64,000 nucleotides of DNA from Xanthostigma xanthostigma (lineage: Eukaryota > Arthropoda > Insecta > Raphidioptera > Raphidiidae). The stretch spans positions 8,928,001 to 8,992,000 of the forward strand of contig OY754467.1 in assembly GCA_963575645.1 (NCBI GenBank), read 5' to 3'. Positions 12,351 to 24,845 of the stretch are shown one piece after another (positions within the stretch are counted from its first letter, which is position 1; every line of letters begins with the position of its first letter). Below the pieces are notes generated by a model. That model ran no database searches. It saw nothing but the letters and a program-made list of their open reading frames with translations, and was not told where the DNA came from. The position numbers were made by a program, and so were the translations under genes.

Positions 12351-13644
12351 CAGGCGGCACAGTCGTCATGTGTGGGGCGGACATGCTTTACATTGTTTCA
12401 ATACATCACCGATTCATTAAGCGAACCGTACATTAATGACGACTCACTCTCTACTATTTCAGAACAACAGTTTAATACATTGTAATCTGTTGACGCAGGT
12501 GGCTATTAATATTGTTTTTTTTTTTTAGAGAGAAATGTTACTGTATGCTCTTGCAATGCGGACATTAGTATGTCAGTCGGCCATTTGCTGATGTGTGTGT
12601 GTGTAGGGCACGTCAAGGTTACGAGGAAATGATTCGCAATCAGCACATCCCACAATGCCAATTATTTGCCTGCAACGATTGCATCACAATCTTGACTGAC
12701 TGATCGACTATTTGGTGTCACTTGAACTCGTGTATATCTATTACGGTCGTAGAGCCAGCACAGAGCCACGAAGGACATTGTCCTGCCTGGAGAAGTCCCA
12801 ATCAAAAGTAAGTCGAATTCTAAACGGGAACTTTTCCATAATAAATTTTTACAAAAGGGTATAAGTCGATGATACCAATAAATTATTGTCATAAAGGCAT
12901 AAATAAATCATTTTTTATTATATTATTAATTATTTCAGTATTTTACTTAATGGACTATTTTTTGAATTTTTTGTACAAAGTTAGGTTAGAAAAAATTAAT
13001 TAAATTAAAAAAAGAAATTATAAGTAATAAAAATTAAAATAAAAATTAAAATTATATTATAAAAAAGTTGAAAATTCAGTTAAAATTGTAAAAATTGTCA
13101 AGAATAAAAGTCCATAATCGAAAAGTGCTAAGGTTTAATAATTTTTTTTATTGATTAAGTCTCCTAATTAAATTGGAAAAAATATTAAAATATGCGTAAG
13201 ACATCAATGCTTAACATAGTTAGTTTTCGGAACTGCTGACATTATTTGGTTATTTGCAAAAAATTAAAATGTATCGTTTACATGCTAGGTTGACATATTT
13301 TCTATAAGACTACATGTAAAAATCTTTTTTTAAAATTTGACTTTATAAATCTCCTAATGATTTTGGATTTTTTACAAAAAATTTTGTCATAAAAAAATCT
13401 ATTAAAAAAACTTTATTTCAGGTTTTTTTCATTATCTTCGTAAAACGGCTCAACCTCCTTAAACCAAAGGTGTACAATCCGTGGCTTGCGACGGCTTCCT
13501 TAATGGCCCGAATGTCTTGAATTTTTTTATGGCACAAGGAGGCAGGGCACTTTCGACAATGCACAGTATTAATTGTTGTCAATAATGGAATATTTATTAG
13601 AAGATATATTTCTTTTGTGTTGTGGCCCGCCAAACCGAAAATAA

Positions 13645-13751
13645 AAATATTTTTGACCCACAACATTCATCTCGGTAAACTAAGATGAATATGCGTACTC
13701 CCTTTCCCATTCGTTCTTTTGCACCCGGGTAAAACCGGGCGGGACCGCTAG
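13645..13751 (+). mobile_element. 3' end of a family 1 Helitron
   Basis: 'cattcatct-ggtaaactaagatgaat', 'cccattcgttcttttgcacccgggt' and the terminal hairpin followed by CGGGACCGCTAG|T match the complement of copies at 769 and 14715. The 5' boundary is unclear; the preceding 13400-13645 is not in the other copies. Confidence 0.72.
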
Positions 13752-14367
13752 TATAATAATATAGTGTACACTCAGATTTCCGGATGATTCGAATTATCGA
13801 GCTGACGCGTAATGGAATCGACGATGACGCAGTCCCACTTTAAATTAATGTCGAAACTGGATTTTACGAGTGCATATTGTTATTACTATTTCACAAGGTT
13901 CAGAACAATTAGCCACGTTCTGTCACCGCTGTGTTACGAGCTGCCTATTTTTTTTTTTAATTAATTGGATCGAGTAAAATTAGACCGCGGTTATTGTTAT
14001 AGAATTATAACGGAACGATAATTATGAGGAAAGTTCTAAATTAGCTAATAAACCAACTACCAAGGCCATGGTCTACTATATGGGGTCGTCAAAGTGTTAT
14101 AAAATGGCGATGGAATTTTCAAGGTCGGAATAAAGGCATCCAAATATACGTTGCTTAATTTTTATTTTCGCTGCTTCCTTTCCAGGAAAGAATAACTTCA
14201 GCCGTCTACAATCTGCAACTCGTTTTCTTGCGGTTTATTTATATTTCGTGTGAGAAAATCAGATTTGATTTATATGCCTACTAAGCGGCCCGTTCCGGTT
14301 TCACCCGAGTGCGACAGATATAACTCTGCAAAATGTATTTCGTTTGCGGCCCAGCGTCAAAAAAATC

Positions 14368-14545
14368 ATAGCTTTGAGCAAATTCTACCAGATTTGCTTC
14401 CGAACTGATAGCTTTGACCAAATTCTACCAGATTTGCTTCTGAACTAATAGCTTTGAGCGTATTCTATCAGATGTCGCTACTTAGTATTAACACAGTTTT
14501 TTTTTTGTTAGCTTCTGAACTAATAGCTTTGAGTAAATTCTATCA
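14368..14545 (+). repeat. Short tandem repeat, about 40-bp unit
   Basis: Units of 'atagctttgagcaaattctaccagatttgcttctgaact' start near 14369, 14408, 14448 and, after a gap, 14522. Confidence 0.7.
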
Positions 14546-14714
14546 GATGTCGTTATATGTTACTAAAACAGTTTTTTTTGAGAAAACACCATAATTTTGT
14601 ACAAACTATTTAATTAAAAACTATTCTATAGCGTAAGTTGGATCAAGCAAGACACATTTACCACATTTCATTAAAATCGGTTCTCGTGACACACATTTTT
14701 TTATATAATATATA

Positions 14715-15068
14715 CTAGCGGTCCCGCCCGGTTTCACCCGGGTGCAAAAGAACGAATGGGGGGAGGTAGATTAGTATGCACATTCATCTTAGTTTATCGA
14801 GATGAATGTTGTGTCCAAATTTCATGATGATCGGAGTTAGCGTTCCAAAGTTTTTGTGGGACGGACAAATTTTTAGTTACTTATATCTTGCAACATTTTT
14901 CATTGATGCTCCGCTCCTTTTGGCCTTTTAGGCTATATATTATATAGCCTATAGCCTTCCTCGATAAATGGACTATCTAACATTTTTTTTTTCAATTCGA
15001 ACCAGTAGTTCCTAAGATTAGCGCGTTCAACTAAACAAACAAACTCTTCAGCTTTATATATTAGTAGA
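14715..15068 (-). mobile_element. Non-autonomous Helitron, family 1
   Basis: On the minus strand it starts A|TCTACTAATATATAAAGCTG and ends with the hairpin CCCGGGTGAAACCGGGC then GGGACCGCTAG|T. No target duplication is present, as expected for rolling-circle elements. No Rep/Hel ORF is present. Confidence 0.83.
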
Positions 15069-15385
15069 TATATTGATAGATAATATAATAGCTTAATATA
15101 TAGCCTATAGCCTTCCTCGATAAATGGACTATCTAACATTTTTTTTTCAATTCGAACCAGTAGTTCCTGAGATTAGCGCGTTCAACTAAACAAACAAACT
15201 CTTCAGCTTTATATATTAGTATATTATATAGATAAATAATATAATAGCTTAATATATAGCCTATAGCCTTCCTCGATAAATGGACTATCTAACATTTTTT
15301 TTTTCAATTCGAACCAGTAGTTCCTGAGATTAGCGCGTTCAACTAAACAAACAAACTCTTCAGCTTTATATATTAGTATATAGAT
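15069..15385 (-). repeat. Tandem extra copies of the Helitron 5' end
   Basis: The block 'agcctatagccttcctcgataaatgg...cttcagctttatatattag' occurs at 14945, 15102 and 15258, a 156-157 bp period, with near identity. Only the Helitron 5' portion is repeated; the 3' hairpin end is not. Confidence 0.85.
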
Positions 15386-15794
15386 AGATAAAGATATATA
15401 AAGTAGCTTGTACATTATTAAACAGAATTTCGAAAATACAATAAATACTAACAAAAAAGAACGGGCATTAATCGGAGCGAAGCTGCGGGTAAAGTCTAGT
15501 ACATAAGTATAATTTTTATCATCTTGAAACACCGTTTCCCAAAGGCAATCGTGTTATTTATGTGCAATAATAAATTCAATATACAGACAACGCTATAGTG
15601 TCGATAAACGAGACGAAACGCTATATTTATACGATGGATGGATGTCACCGACAGTCGATGTAGAGGAAACCTAATCTACTAACGGAACAAGCGATTGGAT
15701 GCCCGGGACAGACAGACCGACAGACTAACGCAGATTACAACGAATCGATGGACTATGAACTGTGCTGTTGCGGGTGTCCAAACAACTGCAGTTA

Positions 15795-16335
15795 TACAGA
15801 GTGAGTCAGACCACCCGTGACAATGTCACAAATGTTCAAACTGTCTTCAATTTACTTCTAAACACTGCGGAGCTCTTCTAGATATGTTATGAGTACCTGG
15901 AAGTATTTTCCAACAAAAAAAAAAAAACAATTGCAATTATTGAAAACTTATTGTGGCATTGTTTAATTAGGTAACTAGATTTTAAATATCGACTTTTAAA
16001 ATTAAGTTTGTTATTCTGACATGTTAATTTAATAATTTCAAACGAATATTACTTAACAGGGGTGGCAGTAACAAAAAAAAAATGTCCTGCAAAACTTGCT
16101 TATTTTTTAAAGATCTTTTCAACAATATCACTTTCGACCTATCGTGCCATTTAGCATTCCGGAGTTCTGTCAATTCCGGAGCAAACTAACAGGGAAGCCG
16201 ATCTTTCCGGGGGGAAAAAATATCACCATTCGATTCTTCATTATTGCTTTTATAATGCAGATTTTTGACACAACTCTCTACGACTAGCCGTTTTCGAAAA
16301 AAACGACTGATACGGGTGGTCTGACTCATCCTGTA
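15795..16335. mobile_element. Mariner-like MITE
   Basis: Termini TACAG(A/G)(G/A)TGAGTCAGACCACCCGT are inverted at both ends and flanked by TA (15793-15794, 16336-16337). The interior has no transposase. Confidence 0.8.
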
Positions 16336-16399
16336 TATAACACTCGAAACTTGATATCAATTATTTTTGTTTTATTGGCATAACATATATCATCACACA

Positions 16400-16970
16400 C
16401 CTATAGAGCGAAACTCAAGGAACTGTGCACTTTGTGGCGTTATTGAGAGTTGTCGTTAAACGGAGAGAAGAAATAATCCATTAATTTGTTCGTCCATATT
16501 GTTGATACGGTGGTCCAGCGCCTGAAACCAGAGCGTCTTCCAAGATCACTTATCTTTTCGCCTGCCTCTATATTGCGCGTATTAATAAAACTTTTTCGTC
16601 AACACACAAAGATTTTCTTTTACTCGCCATGTTCACAGTTTGCAAATTTGTGGGCAACTAAGAATATGATAACTTATCGATAAGCAGCTGAGCTAAACAT
16701 ATGAAAGATAATCCCAACGAACAAGAACGAGTTTCTTAAAATCTTCAGTACGCATGATGCCGACAACAAAGCAACAAAATAATAAACAAGTACTGTTTAT
16801 TGTCTAATGATGATGTATTGTGGTCGTTATTTAGAGTGGGTGTGTCGTTATTTAGAGTGTATCATTGTATGAGCAACAAGGTAAACCAACTAGATTTAAG
16901 TAATTTCGACGTTTTAAGGAGTTGTCGTTATATCGAGTGACGTTAAATGGAGTTTACACTGTATTTATTT
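16400..16970. mobile_element. Degraded pogo-like sequence
   Basis: 'ggagttgtcgttatatcgagtgacgttaaatggagtttacactgta' at the right, and repeated 'gtcgttatttagagtg' and 'gttgtcgttaaacgga' blocks, are the usual form of pogo-type ends. The left terminus is not clear. Confidence 0.45.
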
Positions 16971-17219
16971 TAATAAGTGTCAGTTTTTCTAAAATATAAA
17001 AAATACATTTATTTAGTAGATACTATGATGATAAAGATAATTTATAAAAATGAGCACAGTAATAGGCTATCTCTCCGTTGCAAAATGAGATGCAAAAACT
17101 TCCATTTGTGTAAATAAGGTTTAGTAGTATGATGATAACACGTAAAAATAAGCACAGTAACGCCATCCCTCTGCTGTAAAAATAAAAAAGTCATAATGCG
17201 TTTGTATTCCTGTAAATAA

Positions 17220-17623
17220 AGGCCACCGCACACGAGGTGGAAATGACGTCACTGCGGATTAGCGTGAGTGGTTGCAAGATGGATTTCAAAATTTCGAACA
17301 CAGGCTATTTTCCGCGCCTGTTTGTTTATTTGTTTCCAGCAAGAACCAATCAGGAAACAGTATCTTGCCACGTGGGCGACATGGACACACACCCAACAAA
17401 CAAACATGGCGTCGTAGTGTGTGTTCTGTTCAGAGACAATAAACGTTCACTTTTGTTAACATTCCAACTGTCACTGCGCGCGCACCAAACCCATCTACAA
17501 AGCTAGCTTCAAAACAAGCATCGTGTGAAGCGAAAGAATCAAAACCATCGCAAAACTCAGCTTGAAACCTATAGCAAGGAATCTAGCGGCAAAACCAGCT
17601 TCGTTTGCAGCGTCCAGCGGCCT
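17220..17623. mobile_element. Harbinger-like MITE, diverged copy of the CGCTGCACACGAGG family
   Basis: TAA at 17217-17219 and 17624-17626. The left end is AGGCCACCGCACACGAGG and the right end 'ccagcggcct'. The right part has become tandemly duplicated together with its flank. Confidence 0.72.
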
Positions 17624-17956
17624 TAAGATTGTTCTCAAGAACTCGGAATCTGCCGATCGTCTTGAATTTGAATGCGCTGATGGCGCAAGCGCTGTAGACA
17701 ACTGAGGTATCTGCATCGGAATCCAGGGGAAACGGAGTCCATGCAGCGTACTGGATATAGCTTGAAACCTAGCAGGGAATCTAGCGGCAAAACCAGCTTC
17801 GTTTGCAGCGTCCAGCGACCTTAAGATTGTTCTCAAGAACTCGGAATCTGCCGATCGTCTTGAATTTGAATGTGCTGATGGCGTAAGCGCTGTAGAGAAC
17901 TGAGATATCTGCATCGGAATCCAGGGGAAACGGAGTCCATGCAGCGTGCTGGACAT
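17561..17956 (+). repeat. Tandem duplication, about 198 bp x 2
   Basis: 17561-17759 and 17760-17956 match except for scattered substitutions ('gcttgaaacct...catgcagcgt-ctgga-ata'). The unit spans the right end of the MITE plus 130 bp of flank. Confidence 0.85.
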
Positions 17957-18264
17957 AGCGTAGGTAAAATGTACTCGGAACTGTGACTGCAATCACCCGC
18001 ACTATCTAAGAACTTGATTATAGTTCCTCGACCCGTATTGACCGTGTTCTGGAGTACGAAAAAGGAAATGCTTGGTTTAATAGTTCCAATAGACGACTTT
18101 GCGGCTGTTATTTATAGACGTTGAATTTATGCCTTGCGTGATGATCGACCCTTACTTTGGCATTTAAGACTTGAGATAAATAAAGAACAGACAGAAGAAT
18201 ACTGGAGCTTTGGCGATCGCGTGCTAATCGACTGTTTATATTGACGAATGCAATTAATAAATAA

Positions 18265-18852
18265 CTAGTGTGACCTGTGCGAATTATTCGCACTAAATAA
18301 GTATAATAATTATCACTTTACAAAATTATTTTTTAAATATGATTGCAGGTATTCAATTTGTTTCTAATTTTGCACACTGCTTATAACGTTCTTCTTTTTG
18401 TTGTATAACAATATGAAGCTCAGATGACAGATCGAAGAAATATTTTACTAAAATTGTCAGATAGAAGCGCAAGTAGCAAAAGCGTTGAGCTATTCCGTCA
18501 GATGGCATCATGAAGCATTGCTGTGACGTTCAGCGTTGCTCGCTGTTTCAAAATTAAAGCCGTCAGATGGCAGTATGCAGTATTGTGTCTGTTGTATTAC
18601 AATATGAAGGTCAGATGACAGATCGAAGTGTTGACGTTGTTTCAAAATTAAAACCGTCAGATGGCAGACGTTGTTCAGCGTTGCTGTATTTTAATTAATT
18701 TACAAAAACAAAAGCAATAATAAATTTTTTAGTTGTCGATGTCAGTAGAGCAAGCAATTATCTGTAAAATGATAATTTATGTGGAGAAATTGTGAGGTTT
18801 TTTCTAAAAAGGGAGGCAAACATCTTTAACCTTAGCGTATTAATATATATGA
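18265..18852 (-). mobile_element. Non-autonomous Helitron, family 2
   Basis: On the minus strand it begins A|TCATATATATTAATACGC and ends with hairpin GTGCGAATAATTCGCAC, then AGGTCACACTAG|T. The 12-nt spacing between hairpin and CTAG is typical. It matches 25912-26378 end to end apart from internal deletions. Confidence 0.88.
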
Positions 18853-20720
18853 TGATAGAGAGACAGAAAAGGATAACAGGGTTGTTGATGGTCGTCCTTA
18901 TATATCAGTTTGATAGGTCACTCAATGCAAGAGCAGTGTCGCGAAAAAACGTACAAAACTCGTTCCAGAAATGTGATGAAATACATTATTTTATAGAATT
19001 TTGTTTGTTATTTAGCCATCCCACTCCAACATTCAATTCCTGCTTCAGATCGCTCCACAAGAGGCTAGTCTTGCTGAGACTTGTGCTAGCTGGCGCGCTG
19101 GTTGCGGGCTCGTATGAGCGGTTACAAGATGGATTTCGTGATATCGTCTGACATTCGTTGTTTGAAAAAAGTTTTAAGTAAACAGCGAAGGGGCCAAAAG
19201 TTTAAAATCAAAAAGTAAATGAGTTCGACAAGAAATAAGTTTTCGCTTTGATTTTTCTCTTCTATCCCGATGCTTTTCAATCATTATTAAAGTCATAGTA
19301 GCAATTCGTCTGTGACGAATGATTTCTTGGATAACCATTACATCCAATTTTAAATATAACTGTCAACCTAGCAAAACAGCGAGCAAACAAGCAAACTGGG
19401 TGTGAAGCGAAACTACCAACCACCAAGCAGGATACCATTCATGGCAGCCTGCAAGACTTCAAGCAAGCGAGCGAGCTCGAAATCCAACGCATCGTGTGAA
19501 AGGGCCTTAAGACAAGAAGCAGTGAGTTTTGGATTTGTAATACACGAGGCATGAACACGTCATGGAAACGATGGTATGTCTAATGCCGGAACTTCACATG
19601 GCTATTTGTATTTGTGTATTTGGCATATTTGGCAAACAATTACCATTACAGTCTACAGTCCATTTAACAAAGCGTTGGCCTTATTTGATTATTTGACAAA
19701 TAAGGCCAATACCAAATACGCGTTACCGTGCGCTTTTCGGTTTTTCGAGGCACATCAAAGGAGTCAAATAGGCAAATACGCAAATAAACCGTCCACACAA
19801 TAGCCATATTCAGAAGCGCACGCGCCGTAAACCTGTACGGACGTGCAGTATTTTTGTGTCTGCGCTGTGAGCGAGAACTGGAACAATTACTATTGAAAAT
19901 GAATTGAGACAATGAAACAGTGCTAAAATTCCTGGAATTTTGAACCTTGCGTTCTGCTGCCAAATGTTTGTGTGTTTGTTATTTGACTTCCATGTGTGGA
20001 TGGTCGTATTTGCCTCTATTTGCATGTTTTCCTTGAACGTCATATATTTCGCCCAATACAACAAACACCCAATAGCGAACACAAATAGCCATGTGAAGTG
20101 CCACCATAAGAGTTTGGCTATTCTTAAGTCTATTAAGATTCGTGGTTGAAGAAAATAAGTGTTTGTTTAAATTTTCTGTAAGCTTTTTCTTCTGAGACAT
20201 GAAAGTATTGTATTTGGTGAAAGAAACAGAACACTTATGGTGGAAAATACGGCACAGTTACGGAAATTTCGATGACGAAAGAACTGGTTATGCAAAACAG
20301 ACGATTGTAAAAAAGTTTGTCGTCATCGGAACTGCGGTTTCAATTCGATCGGATTTTTCAAGTGGGTTACAATTGGATTACAAAATCTGATCCTAACTAA
20401 ACAAGTGAAATTTATAAATAGATAAATTCATTGACACTATAATATTGTATATATCAATCTCAATAAAGATAACTTAACTGTATTGTTGAGATACATCATA
20501 TCAGCGATTGGATATCCCTGGAGACCGGTTATCGCTCTGCGTTATGAACTACAAATTATTCATTATAATTCATGACAAATTGCGGTTTAATATTATCAAT
20601 TGAATATTATAACTAATTCTCAAAATGGCGGCCATGCATACGCAATTATACTGTTTTATTTTTCGACTATTATCAAATGATATGACGAAAAGAATCACAA
20701 ATCTAGAGAGAATTTAAGAG
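18853..20720. other. No supported gene; repeat debris
   Basis: 'gtgtgaaagggccttaag' at 19495 resembles a worn MITE end. The overlapping ORFs at 19576-20390 show no recognisable domain or splice context. Confidence 0.4.
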
Positions 20721-21094
20721 CCAGATAAAAAAATGAAGTTTCTTGCGGATAAATCCCTATAGAATTTATTTTTTTGGCGAGTATATATTCAAATTTTAAA
20801 CATTAAATGGGTAATCCCCAAAAAATAAATTCTCGGTATTTCAAATATTGAATGTATTCCTCAAAAAATATTTCAGGAATTTACCCAATAAACGTTTCAT
20901 CATATCCTCATTTTTTTTATTTGGCTCCCAAATTTTGAAAAGATTATACCAATATAGTTAGGTATCAACCAAAAAATTGTTTTATCTTTTTAAAACATTA
21001 AATACGCTTTCCCCAAAAAATTAATTCTAGGAATTCATATCCAAGAAACTTTTCATCTCATCTTTTCGCCCTCGGAAAATGTTTGTCTTTATTT

Positions 21095-21345
21095 CGGTAC
21101 TAGCTGTACCCGGCTACAAGTTGTCGTGGCTCCGTTCGGTTTGCGTGTGTTACTGTTACGTTCAACAGAATATGTCGTATACAATATTTAGTATAGCGTG
21201 TGTTACTTTAACGTCCAAAATACGGCGTTCCTATATTGCCGTAAAAGTTTTAGTACAGCGTAATAATCTCCGAAATAGGATACTGGAAAACGGACTTAAA
21301 TTCAGTATTTCTTTATTCCTTTAATAGGCATGATGACAGATTTTG
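21095..21345 (+). repeat. Dispersed repeat fragment (shared with 300-530)
   Basis: 'actagctgtacccggctacaag' followed by blocks also present near 345-380. The style is that of an insect non-LTR 3' region, but no ORF supports a class. Confidence 0.4.
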
Positions 21346-21372
21346 AAATCTAGTTGTGTAATGTATAGGCAT

Positions 21373-21685
21373 AATACGCGCCACGAATCTAAAAGGCTCG
21401 GAAGTTAGTTGCGAATGCGGGCTTGCGCTTGTACAGTCTGTTCAAAAACTACAAACTCTCAACTCAACAAAACTAAAATAACATTAACAACTTGACAATA
21501 GCGTACTCGACTGTACTTTAAAGCAGGAAAGCGACAAGTGACAAAGGCAACGATTGATCACGGCCAATCACCGACGAGCGCACGTTCCGTTCAGGTACCT
21601 GGGAGATGGTGGGAGTCTCAACGGCTCTAAAATGTGCCTTTGCGACGCTGTTTGTGACTAACCTTTTAGATCCGCGGCGCGTATT
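21373..21685 (+). mobile_element. AATACGCG-terminus MITE
   Basis: Termini AATACGCGCCACGAATCTAA and, inverted, AATACGCGCCGCGGATCTAA. The body matches three other copies in the window. Confidence 0.85.
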
Positions 21686-22754
21686 ATCTATACGTGAAAA
21701 CAAAATTACTAATTCGGTGCCAGGTAAAATTTGTAAAGGTTCGAGCGCCGCGGCATTTCCGAGCGACTGATGTGGCATCTGAAATTTTATTTTTTATTTT
21801 GTGAGAGCCCATACGCAACCGCTCACCGCGGTCAGTAAAATCTCAACGTGGCAATTAGTTCGTGCTTTTTGATCGTCGAGAGTTGATTTACAACGTCAGA
21901 ACCACAGTTTGTACTGTTTTTTATCGCTTAGTCGTCACGCAAAATAGTCATTACAGATTACTATCGTAAATGGCTTACGCACTCGACTGGAAGCTGTTAC
22001 CTGTTTATTTTTTTTTACTATTTTTCACGTCGAAGGAATTTTAATAATCCGAAACAATCGTAACTAAATTTATTCTTAGCTTTTTTTTGACGTGATAACG
22101 TCTTATAAATTGATGAATCACCAATCTTATAAATTGATAAAACACCGGCTGCATGTTCGAAAAAGTGTAACGTAACGTTCCTAACGTTCGTAACGCGTAA
22201 CGTTCCGCCTGACCCTGTGCGTGCTTTTCTCGAAAACGGCCCTAACGATTTGGATGAAATTTACTGAAAAGGGATTTTGGGGGGCAAAAAATCGTTTTAG
22301 CTAGGTCTCATCTCTCGAAAAAATCGTTTTCTTACAAATTTTATCATTATAAAAATCAATTTTTTGACGTATGAAAATACTTAAATATTATAAGTAGGTT
22401 TTGGAATTTTATATTATAAACAGTGAAACAATTGTTTTATAAATATTATGACAGCTAATCTTTGAGACTTAAAATAAATACGGAAGAATATATTATTTAT
22501 TAAGAAATATTATATGGTGAGTAATTTAAATAAATAAAATTAACCTAAATTTGAAGCGAAAGATGCAATATCATAGATTCGAATTATTATAATTATTATA
22601 TAAATTTAGGTTATGTATTACGGAATACGTTATCACGTAAAACTATCGTCCGTAAACCGACTTTACAGACAACCAATTTTTATTCTTACTATTTTTCACA
22701 ATGTGCGGATATTGTTTTTTAAAAAAAAGACGAGTGTGCTTTAGACCACACGAC

Positions 22755-23334
22755 TGAAGTAAAACTTCTTCCTGCCATAATTTGTTATTATTCACCCGAA
22801 AATTCACAAAATAAATTCACTTTCAACGTAGAATATTTAATGTATTGAACAAAATATTAATTTATAAATATGTTCAAGAAAGAAATGAACAGTCTAATGT
22901 AAGAAGAAAGAAATATAAACATAAAGATAATGAAAACAAAAGTAATACATTGCAATTACTTAGCTCTCGTTGGATTTTAAGCGCAAATCTTTTATGAAAT
23001 ATTATTTAGCTCTGCAAGTTAAGTAGCTTTACAAAACTTTTTTCTGTCACCCGATAGCGTCACTGGCAAGTAAAGTATGTGTCATTCTATTGTTAGTACT
23101 GCTTATATTTTCGGCCACCTGATGGCGCCACTAGCCAATGCAGTATTCGTTTCGGCCACCTGATGGCGCCACTAGCCAGTGAAGTATTTGTCATCCTCTT
23201 TCTATCTTCACTAACTTATATCTCCCTCTCAACTTCCGTTCGCCTCGCCCGATCACACTTCCGTAAATCTCTCGTCTGACGCATTCACCAGCTTACTCCC
23301 CAAGTCAAGCGTGCGTAAAGAAGTTTTACTTCAA
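22755..23334. mobile_element. gaagtaaaacttctt inverted-repeat element, copy 1
   Basis: It starts 'ctgaagtaaaacttcttcctgcca' after 'agaccacacga' and ends 'aagaagttttacttca'. A 48-bp internal tandem repeat ('ttcggccacctgatggcgccactagcca') occurs twice near 23112-23190. A second copy is at 58553-59156. Confidence 0.8.
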
Positions 23335-23867
23335 AATCTGTCAAACGTTAATTGTTGCCTGTCAAACGATTGCAATAAATAAAATTCGAAAATTCGTATT
23401 TGGGGGGGCTAACTCTACACCAGTCCGTGTCCACCGTGGACAAAACTGTCTTCACCGTGGACGTTTACGTATTTCTTATGAAAACAAAGACTGTCAAGAT
23501 TTTCGAAACTAACTGTATATATATACGCTTGTACTTTTTTTGTGGACTTGTTATTTAAATCAGTGATTCATATGCTAAATATAAACACTTCAATAATCAC
23601 TTCGGCTGTGAGTAGTATACAATTTTTTTTTTGTACTGTTTGCATTACTGTTTGGCCAACTGGTTTAACCTGATTTCCTAGATCTGAATCTCGGCACAGC
23701 GTTATGCAGGTCATTTTTGTTTTGAAGTGTATTGAATTACGTTAAGATGCACTGTCTGTATAGACGTGCAGAAGGTGTATAGTCACAATGGCTAGCGTTG
23801 TTTTGTCAATAGACTAAGGGTAAAGGACCTTCGCTTGAACAACTTTTTACTTCCCATGGTAGTGTAA

Positions 23868-24181
23868 AGGCCGCTGCACACGAGGCTGGATTTGTCGCTA
23901 GATTTGACTACTAGTTTTCTAGCGCTCTTGATTGCTATATTATGCGACGGCCTCAAACTGCGCACTGTTACCTGGCTCCTAGTCTTTATTACACGAATTG
24001 CGCACTGTACAAAGGACCATAAAAATTCACAAAACACGAACTGCGCACCGGGCAATTATAATTATAATTATGTATGATCAAAGGAAAGAAAAATAAAAAC
24101 AGCTCCGCGGCAAGATTTAAAAACACAGCGCCAAAACGACTCGCCATTTTATCTGCGCACTGTATACCTGCAGGCTCCTTA
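23868..24181. mobile_element. Left part of a CGCTGCACACGAGG Harbinger-like MITE
   Basis: TAA then AGGCCGCTGCACACGAGGCT. The sequence continues across repeated 'gaactgcgcac' blocks and is interrupted by the palindromic element at 24182. The right terminus is not seen. Confidence 0.55.
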
Positions 24182-24393
24182 GGCCTAGTTTATATGAGAG
24201 GCGTTCAACGCGCGTTGGCCCAACGCGCGTTTACAGCTTCTATACAATATTGTATAGGACTGTTTATATGATAACGCGCGTTCAACGCGCCACCAACGCG
24301 CGTTATCATATAAACAGTCCTATACAATTGTATAGAAGCTGTAAACGCGCGTTGGGCCAACGCGCGTTGAACGCCTCTCATATAAACTAGGCC
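24182..24393. mobile_element. Palindromic Harbinger-like MITE, copy 1
   Basis: TTA flanks both ends (24179-24181, 24394-24396). The whole 212 bp is a near-perfect inverted repeat beginning GGCCTAGTTTATATGAGAGG with 'caacgcgcgtt' units inside. Copies lie at 33408 and 37831. Confidence 0.9.
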
Positions 24394-24845
24394 TTAATCT
24401 TTATTACACGAACTGCGCACTGTACAAAAGATCATAAAAATTCACAGTACACGAACTGCGCACCGGGCAATTATAATAATAATTATGTATGATCAAAGGA
24501 AAGAAAATTAAAACTTAACAGCTCGGCAAGTTTTTAAAGCACAGCGCCAAAACGACTCGCCATTTTTTAAAACCTTCGAAAGGAAAACTTTACACCTACC
24601 AAAACCAAAACTTCGTTTCCTCTTTCACTATACTCAAAAACGGGATTCATATCAGACTCTAGGAGTCTAGAGTAACTTTAGCAAGACTTCACTACAAGCA
24701 CCTTCACAAAACAAATCTGAAAAACAATTGAAAAATGAACATTTCCATCAAAAGCAATTGCACATCTACTTGACAATGTGAAGATAATTCAATTAAGAAA
24801 AGGGGTTAATAATTATTTTTGTAAATACCAGTAATTGGAGTAATA

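Noticed and set aside
12700..12830. Possible exon ending AAAA|GTAAGT near 12810
   Set aside because: No open frame with recognisable content and no partner exon.
14933..15532. Repeated ORF peptides containing MLDSPFIEEGYRLY
   Set aside because: They are translations of the tandem Helitron 5' ends, which are non-coding.
17495..18002. 165-codon minus-strand ORF with an internal peptide repeat
   Set aside because: The repeat is the 198-bp tandem DNA duplication; no protein family signal.
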